In this document: positions 45,500 through 53,480 of the stretch, in pieces
Numbering within the stretch: position 1 is the stretch's first letter
Layout of the letters: each line of letters starts with the position of its first letter
Source: Sphingobium sp. YR768
GTDB taxonomy: Bacteria; Pseudomonadota; Alphaproteobacteria; Sphingomonadales; Sphingomonadaceae
Assembly (NCBI RefSeq): GCF_900111125.1
Contig: NZ_FOGE01000001.1
Coordinates: 124,001-188,000, forward strand
Reading direction: 5' to 3'
Length of the DNA: 64,000 bases
Made by a program: the position numbers and the translations under genes
The notes under the pieces: generated by a model
The model's database searches: none
What the model was told of the DNA's origin: nothing
The model's input: the letters and a program-made list of their open reading frames with translations, nothing else

Positions 45500-46336
45500 A
45501 TGAGCTTCGTGACCACCGACGATGGCGTCGACATCTTCTTCAAGGACTGGGGCAGCAAGGACGCCCAGCCCATCATGTTCCACCATGGCTGGCCGCTCTC
45601 GTCCGACGACTGGGACGCGCAGATGCTGTTCTTCCTGTCGAAGGGCTATCGCGTCATCGCCCATGATCGCCGCGGCCATGGCCGTTCGGCACAGGTGAGC
45701 GAAGGCCATGACATGGCCCATTATGCCGCCGACGCCGCCGCCGTCGCCCGTCACCTCGACCTGAAAAACGCCATCCATATCGGCCATTCGACCGGTGGCG
45801 GCGAAGTCGCCGCCTATGTCGCCCGCTATGGCTTGCCCGAAGGCCGCGTGGCCAAGGCCGTGCTGGTCAGCGCCGTGCCGCCGATCATGCTGGCGACCGA
45901 TCGTTATCCCGATGGCCTGCCGATGGCTGTGTTCGACGGCCTGCGCGCTGGCCTTGCCGCCAATCGCGCGCAATTTTTCCGCGATGTCGCCGCTGGTCCC
46001 TTCTACGGCTTCAACCGGGAAGGCGCGGACGTGAAGCCCGCCGTCATCGACAATTGGTGGCGTCAGGGCATGATGGGTAGCGCCAAGGCCCATTATGACG
46101 GCATCAAGGCTTTTTCCGAAACCGACCAGACCGATGATCTGGCCGCCATCACCGTGCCGACGCTGGTGCTGCATGGCGACGATGACCAGGTCGTGCCGTA
46201 CAAGAATGCTGGCGTGTTGCAGGCGCAGATCCTGCCCAATGCGACCCTCAAAATCTATGAGGACTACTCGCATGGCATGCTGACGGTGAATGCCGACGTG
46301 CTGAACGCCGACATCCTCGCCTTCATCCAGGCCTGA
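45500..46336 (+). CDS. alpha/beta hydrolase (non-heme chloroperoxidase/esterase type)
   Basis: 278 aa. Oxyanion region HHGWPLSSDDWD, DRRGHGRS, nucleophile elbow HIGHSTGGGE (Ser97), Asp in LHGDDDQVVPY and His in DYSHGM. The match is to the cofactor-free chloroperoxidase/arylesterase group. Cytoplasmic, with no signal peptide. Start ATG 45500 (MSFVTTDDGVDIFFKDWG). The second product of the operon; may hydrolyse an ester or lactone linked to the other hydrolases here. Confidence 0.9.
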   Translation: MSFVTTDDGVDIFFKDWGSKDAQPIMFHHGWPLSSDDWDAQMLFFLSKGYRVIAHDRRGHGRSAQVSEGHDMAHYAADAAAVARHLDLKNAIHIGHSTGGGEVAAYVARYGLPEGRVAKAVLVSAVPPIMLATDRYPDGLPMAVFDGLRAGLAANRAQFFRDVAAGPFYGFNREGADVKPAVIDNWWRQGMMGSAKAHYDGIKAFSETDQTDDLAAITVPTLVLHGDDDQVVPYKNAGVLQAQILPNATLKIYEDYSHGMLTVNADVLNADILAFIQA

Positions 46337-46359
46337 TAGAACCGAAAAGGAGACCGGCG

Positions 46360-46608
46360 ATGAAAGTCTATCTTCTCTCTCTGGGCGCCGGTCTGCTGGT
46401 CGGCATCGTCTATTCGCTGCTGGGGGTGCGCTCGCCCGCGCCCCCGGTGGTGGCCCTGATCGGCCTGCTCGGCATATTGATCGGCGAACAGGTCATCCCG
46501 CTCGCAAAGCGCTGGGCCGACAGCCATGAACTGGCCCGCTTCGCCCGCAACGAATGCCGCGACCATGTGCTGGGGCGCCTGCCCGATAATCAAAAGGGCG
46601 ACGCATGA
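46360..46608 (+). CDS. XapX domain protein (DUF1427)
   Basis: 82 aa with two hydrophobic stretches (VYLLSLGAGLLVGIVYSLLGV and PPVVALIGLLGILIGEQVIP), typical for the XapX/DUF1427 family of small membrane proteins. It ends with a charged tail. XapX proteins are often found next to hydrolase genes and may help small-molecule transport, but no function is proven. Overlaps the amidohydrolase start (ATGA). Confidence 0.88.
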   Translation: MKVYLLSLGAGLLVGIVYSLLGVRSPAPPVVALIGLLGILIGEQVIPLAKRWADSHELARFARNECRDHVLGRLPDNQKGDA

Positions 46609-48533
46609 TTACGCGCCGCGACGCCATGGCCGGGGTGGCCGCCTCCGCCCTCCTCTCCCCCTTCTCTGCCAACGCCAAGGAACGCCCCATGACCGACACG
46701 ATCATCGTCAATGCCAAGGTGACGACGCTGGACCGGAGCAATCCGGTGGCGGAAGCGGTCGCCATCCGCGACGGCAAGTTCCTGGCGGTGGGCAGCGAAG
46801 CCGAAGTCCGCGCCGCCGCCCCCGGCGCGACCGTGATCGACGCCAAGGGCCATCGCCTGATCCCCGGCCTGATCGACAGTCACATGCACATCATCCGTGG
46901 CGGCCTGAATTTCAACATGGAACTGCGCTGGGATGGCGTGCCGACGCTGGCCGAAGCGATGGATATGCTGAAAGCCCAGGTCGATCGCACCCCGGCCCCG
47001 CAATGGGTGCGCGTGGTGGGCGGCTTTACCGAGCATCAGTTTGCTGAAAAGCGCCTGCCGACGATCGCCGAACTGAACGCCGTCGCGCCCGACACCCCGG
47101 TCTTCATCCTGCACCTCTATGACCGCGCGCTGCTCAACGCCGCCGCGCTGCGCGTCGTGGGCTATACAAAGGACACGCCCAACCCGCCGGGCGGCGAGAT
47201 CGTGCGCGACTCCGCGGGCAACCCGACCGGCCTGCTGCTGGCGCAGCCCAATGCGACGATCCTTTATTCGACGCTGGCCAAGGGGCCGAAGCTGCCGCAG
47301 GACTATCAGCTCAATTCCACTCGCCATTTCATGCGCGATGTCAATGCGCTGGGCGTGACCGGCGTGATCGACGCCGGCGGCGGCTTCCAAAATTATCCCG
47401 ACGATTATGAGATTATCGAGAAACTGCATCAGGACGATCAGCTGACCGTCCGCATCAGCTATAATCTCTTCACGCAGAAGCCCAAGGAAGAGCTGGCCGA
47501 TTTCTCCGGCTGGGTGAAACAGGTCACGCCGGGGCAGGGCGACGATACCTATCGCCACAATGGCGCAGGCGAAATGCTGGTCTATTCGGCCGCCGACTTC
47601 GAGGATTTTCGTCAGCCCCGGCCGGACATGGCGCCCAGCATGGAGGGCGACCTCGAACCCGTCATCCGCCTGCTCGCCGAACATAAATGGCCCTGGCGCC
47701 TGCACGCCACCTATGACGAAACGATCGGCCGGGCGCTCGACGTCTATGAGAAGGTGAACCGGGACATCCCCTTGCAGGGCATCAACTGGTTCTTCGACCA
47801 TGCCGAAACCATCAGCGACCGCAATATCGACCGCATCGCCGCGCTGGGCGGCGGCATCGCCGTGCAGCATCGCATGGCCTATCAGGGCGAATATTTCGTC
47901 GAACGCTATGGCGCGAAGGCGGCCGAGCGCACCCCGCCGATTTCCCGCATGATCGCCGCGGGCATTCCTGTGGGCGCCGGCACCGACGCCACCCGCGTCG
48001 CCAGCTACAATCCGTGGGTGTCGCTGAGCTGGCTCGTCACCGGCCGCACCGTGGGCGGCTTCGCCCTCTATCGTGGCGACAATCGCGTCAGCCGGGAAAA
48101 GGCGCTGGCCATGTGGACCCATGAAAACACCTGGTTCTCCAACGAAATCGGCAAGAAGGGTCAGATCAAGGCCGGGCAACTGGCCGACCTCGCGCTGCTG
48201 TCCGCCGACTATTTCTCCGTGCCGGAGGATCAGATCGTCCATATCCGATCGGTCCTGACCCTGCTGGGCGGCAAGGTGGTCTTTGGCGAGGGCGACTATG
48301 CCCCGCTCGCACCCGACCTGCCCAAGCCCATGCCCGACTGGTCGCCGGTCGCGACCTTCGGCGGCTATCACAAGACCCGTGAAGCCCGCGCGCAACTGGC
48401 GTCGGCCTGTGGATGTGCCAGTGCTTGCGGCGTCCATGGCCACGACCATGCCGCCGCCCTTGGCGCCGATGTTCCGGCCGCCGATGTGCAGACCTTCTGG
48501 GGATCACTCGGCTGCGGCTGCTGGGCCGTCTGA
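46605..48533 (+). CDS. Tat-exported amidohydrolase (YtcJ-like) with Cys/His-rich C-terminus
   Basis: 642 aa. N-terminal twin-arginine signal MITRRDAMAGVAASALLSPF SANA, then an amidohydrolase_3 domain: DTIIVNAKVTTLD, metal ligands DSHMHI (H93, H95), WRLHATYDE, WFFDHAETISDRNI, GIPVGAGTDATR and KGQIKAGQLADLALLS. The last ~44 residues are unusual: C602, C604, C608, H611, H613, H615, C637 and C639 form a possible metal-binding tail not needed for the TIM-barrel. It acts in the periplasm on an unknown amide or cyclic substrate. Last gene of the first operon. Confidence 0.88.
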   Translation: MITRRDAMAGVAASALLSPFSANAKERPMTDTIIVNAKVTTLDRSNPVAEAVAIRDGKFLAVGSEAEVRAAAPGATVIDAKGHRLIPGLIDSHMHIIRGGLNFNMELRWDGVPTLAEAMDMLKAQVDRTPAPQWVRVVGGFTEHQFAEKRLPTIAELNAVAPDTPVFILHLYDRALLNAAALRVVGYTKDTPNPPGGEIVRDSAGNPTGLLLAQPNATILYSTLAKGPKLPQDYQLNSTRHFMRDVNALGVTGVIDAGGGFQNYPDDYEIIEKLHQDDQLTVRISYNLFTQKPKEELADFSGWVKQVTPGQGDDTYRHNGAGEMLVYSAADFEDFRQPRPDMAPSMEGDLEPVIRLLAEHKWPWRLHATYDETIGRALDVYEKVNRDIPLQGINWFFDHAETISDRNIDRIAALGGGIAVQHRMAYQGEYFVERYGAKAAERTPPISRMIAAGIPVGAGTDATRVASYNPWVSLSWLVTGRTVGGFALYRGDNRVSREKALAMWTHENTWFSNEIGKKGQIKAGQLADLALLSADYFSVPEDQIVHIRSVLTLLGGKVVFGEGDYAPLAPDLPKPMPDWSPVATFGGYHKTREARAQLASACGCASACGVHGHDHAAALGADVPAADVQTFWGSLGCGCWAV

Positions 48534-48585
48534 TCGGGTTCCGGCCCCTCCCACAGCGGAAAGGCCGGCTACCAATCATTCCATT

Positions 48586-48617
48586 AATTCGAACATGATG
48601 GTCGATTTTATTCGGAT
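48586..48617 (+). promoter_or_regulatory. regulatory element, copy 2 (AATTCGAACAT)
   Basis: AATTCGAACAT is identical to copy 1. The rest aligns without gaps as nnnGGnnnATTTTATYCG. It lies about 63 nt before the VOC-protein gene and 53 nt after the amidohydrolase stop, so it probably starts the second operon. Confidence 0.6.
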
Positions 48618-48679
48618 CGATCGAGCGATGCTTGCTGCCTAGAACCCGTCTTGCCCCCTGACTAACCGGAGCCACAGAC

Positions 48680-49585
48680 ATGACCCGCGTCACCATGATC
48701 CTCGCGACCCTGATGGTCGCCGCCACCCCGATCGCTGCTGTACCGGCAACAGCCAAAACTGCCGCCACCACTGCCGATTATTCGGTCGGCCCGCAATATG
48801 ACACCACCCATGTCTATGTGCCCGAAGGCCAGTTCGACGCCTTCGTCGCCAGCTTCGTCGCGACCTTTGGCGGCAAGACGTCGAAGCAGGGCGAATTTCA
48901 GGTGACGCCCACCCCCAGCCTCACCAAGTCGCAACTGGCGCTGACCCCGGCCGGCACCGTCTCGGTCTTCGGCTTCAAGACGCCGATCCCCTATCCCTTC
49001 GGCGATGAACGTACCGGCTATCTGGTCAGCGACATGGACGCAGCCGTCGCTTCCGCCATGAAGCATGGTGCCGTGCGCCGCATCGCCACCTTCCCCGATC
49101 CCATCGGCCGCGACGTGGTGGTGCAATGGGCCGGCGGCGTGAACATGCAGCTTTACTGGCACACCGCCAAGCCCAACTATCCCGCGCTCACCACCGTTCC
49201 GGAAAACCGCATCTACCTGACCGCCGACGTCGCCGACACATTCATCAAGGACTGGACCGGCTTTGCCCATGGCAAGATCGTCTCCGAAGACCGCGCCGCA
49301 AAAGGTGAGGAAATCGGCCAGCCCGGCAAGAGCATCCGCCGCGTCGCCATCGACAGCGGCTATGGCAAGATGACCGTCTTCGTCTCCGACGGCCAACTGC
49401 CCTGGCCCTATGGCCGCGACATGACCGGCTATGAAGTCGCCGACCTTGACGCCACCTTGGCCAAGGCGTCGGCGGCTGGCGTAGAAACACTGGTCGCGCC
49501 ACAGACCGTCGCTGGCCGCCAGAGCGCCATCCTGCGCTTCCCCGGCGGCTATATCGCCGAAGTCCACGCCCCGGAGGCGAAGTAA
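48680..49585 (+). CDS. exported glyoxalase/bleomycin-resistance (VOC) fold protein
   Basis: 301 aa with a Sec signal (VTMILATLMVAATPIAAVPATA), then two VOC-like halves: YDTTHVYVPEGQFDAFVASFVATFGG and ENRIYLTADVADTFIKDWTGF, the latter continuing to MTGYEVADLDATLAKASAAGVETLV. VOC proteins bind metals and small molecules; secreted ones are rare, and the substrate is unknown. First gene of the second operon. Confidence 0.78.
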   Translation: MTRVTMILATLMVAATPIAAVPATAKTAATTADYSVGPQYDTTHVYVPEGQFDAFVASFVATFGGKTSKQGEFQVTPTPSLTKSQLALTPAGTVSVFGFKTPIPYPFGDERTGYLVSDMDAAVASAMKHGAVRRIATFPDPIGRDVVVQWAGGVNMQLYWHTAKPNYPALTTVPENRIYLTADVADTFIKDWTGFAHGKIVSEDRAAKGEEIGQPGKSIRRVAIDSGYGKMTVFVSDGQLPWPYGRDMTGYEVADLDATLAKASAAGVETLVAPQTVAGRQSAILRFPGGYIAEVHAPEAK

Positions 49586-49586
49586 G

Positions 49587-50015
49587 ATGCGGCCCGACCG
49601 CGACCCGCGCTTCGTCGACGCTATCCTCGACTGGAAGCCAACCTGGTTCATCGCCCGGCTGTTGCTGGTCGGCGCCTATCTGCTGGGCGGCATCGTCAAA
49701 CTGACTGACTGGTCGGCGGCGGTCGCGGAACAGGCGCATTTCGGCATGAGCCCGCCAGCGCTCTGGGCGGCGCTCACCATCGCGCTCGAACTGGTCGGCC
49801 CGCTGCTGATCCTGACTGGCCGGCTGGTCTGGCTGGGCGCGGGCATGCTGGGAGTCTTCACCCTGCTCGCCGCCTTCACCGCCAACGCCTTCTGGACGAT
49901 GCCGATGGGGCAAGATCGCTTCATGGCGACAAATGCCTTTTTCGAGCATCTCGGCCTGATCGGTGGCTTCATCCTCGCGGCGCTCGTCGCCGAACAGGCG
50001 CAGCGCCGTGCTTAA
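49587..50015 (+). CDS. DoxX family membrane protein
   Basis: 142 aa with four hydrophobic segments (FIARLLLVGAYLLGGIVKL and later ones), the DoxX fold. It starts 1 nt after the VOC gene stop and overlaps the porin gene start. DoxX proteins are tied to redox or thiol processes in other bacteria; the role here is unknown. Confidence 0.87.
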   Translation: MRPDRDPRFVDAILDWKPTWFIARLLLVGAYLLGGIVKLTDWSAAVAEQAHFGMSPPALWAALTIALELVGPLLILTGRLVWLGAGMLGVFTLLAAFTANAFWTMPMGQDRFMATNAFFEHLGLIGGFILAALVAEQAQRRA

Positions 50016-51384
50016 GAAAACTGCCTGCCTAGCCCTTTCGCTCTGCGCGTCCGGCCCGCTGGCCGCGCAGACGACCGAGGCCTGGCAGGCGCCGACCCTG
50101 TCGATCACCCGCTATGATGAGGACTGGTCCGATCTGGCCGACGCGGAAAAGCGCGGCCACCACTGGACCGGCCCGTTCAAATATATCCCGCTTGGTGATG
50201 ACAATTGGCTCTCGACCGGCGTGGAAGTCCGGTTACGCAATGAGAATTACCGCAACAACCTGTGGGGCGGAGCCGACGCCCCCGACGACTCCTATCTCTG
50301 GGCGCGGGCCATGCCCTATGCAGACCTGCATGTCGGCGCGCCCGACGCGCTCCATGCCCGCGCCTTCGTTCAGCCGATCATCAGCTATGCGGTCGGGGTC
50401 GCCCCCGCAGCCGGCCCGATCGACCAGAGCCGCGTCGACATGCTCCAGAGCTTCGCCGAAGTGGGCGTCGGCCCCGTCACCCTGCGCGGCGGGCGGCAGA
50501 TGCTTTCGCTCGGCACCGAAAGGCTGGTCGGCACCCGCTATGGCCCCAATACGCCGCTGGCCTTCGATGGCGTGCGCGGCAGCCTATTGCTGGGCAAAGG
50601 ACGCAAACTCGACCTGTTCCTGCTGAACCCGGTGCAACCCGGTCCCGCCAGCTTCGACGATCGCACCTCCGACACCCGCAAATTGTGGGGCGCCTATGCG
50701 ACGCTGCCAGAACTGGACCTCTATTATCTGCGCTATCGCAACCGCGCCGCGCGCTTCGGCGGGCTGACCGGGCGGGAGGAACGTCACAGCATCGGCGCCC
50801 GATCGCATGGCGTGCGCGGCGACTGGCACTGGAATGTCGAGGGCGTCTACCAGTTTGGCCATTATGAAGGGCAGCGCATTGCCGCCTGGACGATCGGCAC
50901 CGAAGTCGGCCGCACCCTGCGCCGCCTGCCGTTATCCCCCGACGCGACGCTGCGCTTCAACATCGTCAGCGGCGATCGTAACAGCGAAGATGACAGGTTG
51001 GGCACGTTCAACGCGCTGTTCCCCAAAGGCAAATATTTCGGCGAACTCTCACCCGTCGGCCCGACCAATATCGTCAGCCTCAATCCCCGCCTCAGCGCGC
51101 CGCTGGGCAACGGCTTTTCCGCCAGTCTCGCCGCGATGGCCTATTGGCGCTACGCCCGCAATGACGGCGTCTACGACATTCCCGGCAATCTGATCCGCGC
51201 CGCTGGCGACAGCCGCTCCCGCTTCATCGGCAAGGAAGCCGAAGCGACGCTTGCCTGGCAGGCGACGCCGGAGCTGGAACTGTCCACTTCCCTGTCTCTC
51301 TTCGCGCCGGGCGCCTTCATCCGCGACACCGGCCCGGCCAGGACCATCGCCATGACCGGCTTCGAAGCCAATTTTCGTTTCTAA
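50008..51384 (+). CDS. alginate-export-family outer-membrane porin
   Basis: 458 aa from GTG 50008: signal peptide LKKTACLALSLCASGPLAAQ, then repeated amphipathic strands (NWLSTGVEVRLRNENYRNN, GPVTLRGGRQMLSLGTERL) and a C-terminal Phe (ANFRF) typical of outer-membrane barrels. It matches the AlgE-type alginate_exp group, which also contains uptake porins for aromatic and other small acids. Likely brings the module's substrate across the outer membrane. Overlaps the DoxX gene by 8 bp. Confidence 0.85.
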   Translation: MLKKTACLALSLCASGPLAAQTTEAWQAPTLSITRYDEDWSDLADAEKRGHHWTGPFKYIPLGDDNWLSTGVEVRLRNENYRNNLWGGADAPDDSYLWARAMPYADLHVGAPDALHARAFVQPIISYAVGVAPAAGPIDQSRVDMLQSFAEVGVGPVTLRGGRQMLSLGTERLVGTRYGPNTPLAFDGVRGSLLLGKGRKLDLFLLNPVQPGPASFDDRTSDTRKLWGAYATLPELDLYYLRYRNRAARFGGLTGREERHSIGARSHGVRGDWHWNVEGVYQFGHYEGQRIAAWTIGTEVGRTLRRLPLSPDATLRFNIVSGDRNSEDDRLGTFNALFPKGKYFGELSPVGPTNIVSLNPRLSAPLGNGFSASLAAMAYWRYARNDGVYDIPGNLIRAAGDSRSRFIGKEAEATLAWQATPELELSTSLSLFAPGAFIRDTGPARTIAMTGFEANFRF

Positions 51385-51404
51385 CCCTTCAAAGGATTTT
51401 CCCC

Positions 51405-52106
51405 ATGCCGCCAGCCCCGCAAAATTCCTCCCCGCTTCCCGGCCTGCTCCTGCTGCTGTCGACCACGACCGGCCTGGTCGATGCCGTCAGCGTGCTGGGC
51501 CTGGGCAAGGTGTTCACCGCCAATATGACCGGAAACGTCGTGTTCCTTGGCTTCGCCGCCGCCGGGACGCCCGGCTTCAAGGTCGCACCCTATCTGGTCG
51601 CGCTGCTGACCTTCTTCATCGGCGCCCTCATCGCCGGCCGCGTCGGGCAGGGTTTCGGCAAGCGACCGTTGCGGCACTGGCTGACCGTTGCCGCCCTGAT
51701 CGAAGCGGCCTTGCTGTGGATCGCCGCCATCGTCGCGCTCGGCTTCGACATTCCCTCGCTCAAGCCGACCGTCGCGCTGTTCGCGATCATCGCGCTGACC
51801 GCCATCGCCATGGGTTTCCGCAATGCCACCATCCGTCAGTTGAAGGTGCCCGACCTCACGACCACGGTGCTCACCCTGACGGTCACGGGCATTGCAGCGG
51901 ACTCCAGTCTGGCCGGGGGCAATAATCCCAATCTCGGCCGTCGCATCGGCGCCATCGTTGCGATCTTCGCGGGCGCGGCAGCCGGTGCACTGATGGTCAC
52001 GCATATGGGCCTTGCCCTGCCTCTGCTGGTCGCTGGCGGCGTCGTGCTGCTGGGCACCCTGCTGTGCGTGCGTCATCCTGCGGCCGCCCTGCCGCACGGC
52101 GCATGA
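51405..52106 (+). CDS. YoaK family (DUF1275) membrane protein
   Basis: 233 aa, about six membrane segments. DUF1275 signatures: STTTGLVDAVSVLGLGKVFTANMTGNVVFLGFA, GFRNATIRQL and DLTTTVLTLTVTGIAADSSL. The function of the family is not known; transport is likely. Last gene of the second operon; it converges on the TMEM175 gene. Confidence 0.9.
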   Translation: MPPAPQNSSPLPGLLLLLSTTTGLVDAVSVLGLGKVFTANMTGNVVFLGFAAAGTPGFKVAPYLVALLTFFIGALIAGRVGQGFGKRPLRHWLTVAALIEAALLWIAAIVALGFDIPSLKPTVALFAIIALTAIAMGFRNATIRQLKVPDLTTTVLTLTVTGIAADSSLAGGNNPNLGRRIGAIVAIFAGAAAGALMVTHMGLALPLLVAGGVVLLGTLLCVRHPAAALPHGA

Positions 52107-52107
52107 A

Positions 52108-52683
52108 TCAGCGCGCGGCAACCCGCGCAAAGCGCCGATCCGGGACGAACCAAAGAGCGATGACAAGGATATAGAGGCCCACCGCGACCCAGCGGCTCAC
52201 GAAACTCAGGGGAATAGCTGCGCCATAGATGGCCAGCGTTCCCCAGCCTTTCCAGTCCATCCCCAGCGCCCGTGCCAGCTTGGATTCGGTCCCGTTGCAG
52301 GCCACGATCGCCCGCTCGGTGAGGAAATAGCCGATGGCGGCCCCGCCCAGCACGATGCCATAGGTCGCCGTCGCGCCTGTCGAATAGGCGCTGTCATCCA
52401 GCCAGCGGATGACGAAGGGCACAAGGCTAAGCCAGAAGAGCAAGAACAGGTTCGCCCACAACACCCGCCCGTCGATACGCGGGTTGAGCTGGAACAGATG
52501 ATGGTGATTATTCCAATAGAGGCCGACATTCACGAAGCTCAATATATAGGCGATCAGCAACGGCAGACGTTGCGCCAGATCGGCCAGAGAGCCGCCGCTC
52601 GGCACCTTGAGTTCCAGCACCATGATGGTGATGATGATGGCGATCACACCGTCCGTGAAAGCCTCAAGACGTTTGCTGTTCAT
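52108..52683 (-). CDS. TMEM175 family potassium channel-like protein (DUF1211)
   Basis: 191 aa, several membrane segments, with the family's RLEAFTDGVIAIIITIMVLEL (the FSD motif appears as FTD) and YWNNHHHLFQ. Bacterial TMEM175 proteins form K+ channels. The ATG at 52683 overlaps the end of the AraC-type gene (ATGA), so the two are cotranscribed. Confidence 0.9.
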   Translation of the reverse strand: MNSKRLEAFTDGVIAIIITIMVLELKVPSGGSLADLAQRLPLLIAYILSFVNVGLYWNNHHHLFQLNPRIDGRVLWANLFLLFWLSLVPFVIRWLDDSAYSTGATATYGIVLGGAAIGYFLTERAIVACNGTESKLARALGMDWKGWGTLAIYGAAIPLSFVSRWVAVGLYILVIALWFVPDRRFARVAAR

Positions 52684-53291
52684 GCGACCGCTCTTTGCCA
52701 GGTTCGTCGCCATAGCAAGGGCGTCGTGCCAACCAGCCGCTTGAACAGGCGCGTCAGATGCGCCTGATCGGCAAGGCCACAGGCACTGGCGATGTCCGAC
52801 AGGCTGTTTCCGGTTTCCAGCATCAGCCGTTGCGCGCGCCGGATGCGCTGGCGGATCACATAGGCATGCGGCGTTTCGCCCACGCTGACCTTGAAGGCGC
52901 GACAGAAATGTCCGGGGCTCAGGCTCGCGACCAGCGCCAGCTCCTCGACAATGAGGGGCCGACCCAGCCGATTTTGAACATAAGCCGTGACTTCTCTCAA
53001 CTGCCATCCGGCAAGGCCTCCGGCCTGCGGCGCCTGATGGGTGTCCGGTTGCGATGGAATGAGCGGCAGCGAAGAATCTTGCGGACGACTTGCCTGCCGT
53101 AACAAGCGGCAGACCCGATCCAGATAATGTCGTGCATCCTGCGGGTCGTTTTGCAACGCATTCTGCGCCTTGTTCAACAGGCCCAGAAGATAGTCGGGAT
53201 CGATTGCCTCTGCCGACCTGTTCTCGCCTGATGCGGAGGCCCCTCCTCGATAGGCTGGCGTCAAAATATGGGCATTTGAACGATCCAGCAT
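52680..53291 (-). CDS. AraC family transcriptional regulator
   Basis: 203 aa. C-terminal double HTH (about residues 98-195): VTAYVQNRLGRPLIVEELAL VASLSPGHFCRAFKVSVGETPHAY and ASACGLADQAHLTRLFKRLVGTTP. The N-terminal part is short and lacks the usual cupin domain. Divergent from the large histidine kinase gene. May control TMEM175 and perhaps the kinase. Confidence 0.88.
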   Translation of the reverse strand: MLDRSNAHILTPAYRGGASASGENRSAEAIDPDYLLGLLNKAQNALQNDPQDARHYLDRVCRLLRQASRPQDSSLPLIPSQPDTHQAPQAGGLAGWQLREVTAYVQNRLGRPLIVEELALVASLSPGHFCRAFKVSVGETPHAYVIRQRIRRAQRLMLETGNSLSDIASACGLADQAHLTRLFKRLVGTTPLLWRRTWQRAVA

Positions 53292-53339
53292 ATCCGGAAT
53301 GATGCGGCAGCGTTATGATTCGGCAAAGCCCCGAAGGAG

Positions 53340-53363
53340 GGGGCGATCGCCCCACTATAGGGG
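53340..53363. promoter_or_regulatory. palindromes in the araC/kinase divergent gap
   Basis: GGGGCGATCGCCCC (53340-53353) is a perfect 14-bp palindrome, partly overlapped by CCCC-ACTATA-GGGG (53350-53363). Lying between two divergent genes, one of them a regulator, they are possible operators. Confidence 0.4.
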
Positions 53364-53480
53364 GACTTGTGCGCCGGACGCATGGCGCTAGGTCTGTTCG
53401 CTTGCCGCTTGCCGCTTGGCGGTGTCGGCATCCGCCCTCGACCCGAGAAGCCCCGTTAGCATGATGCAATCGACAGTAGG

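Noticed and set aside
46590-48449. 619-aa minus-strand open frame
   Set aside because: Antisense to the amidohydrolase gene with clear metal ligands; no domain in the shadow product.
44706-48635. Shared GCTTGCYGC-like string (44708 and 48630) as part of the operon element
   Set aside because: Its distance from the main element differs by 18 bp between the copies, so it may be chance.
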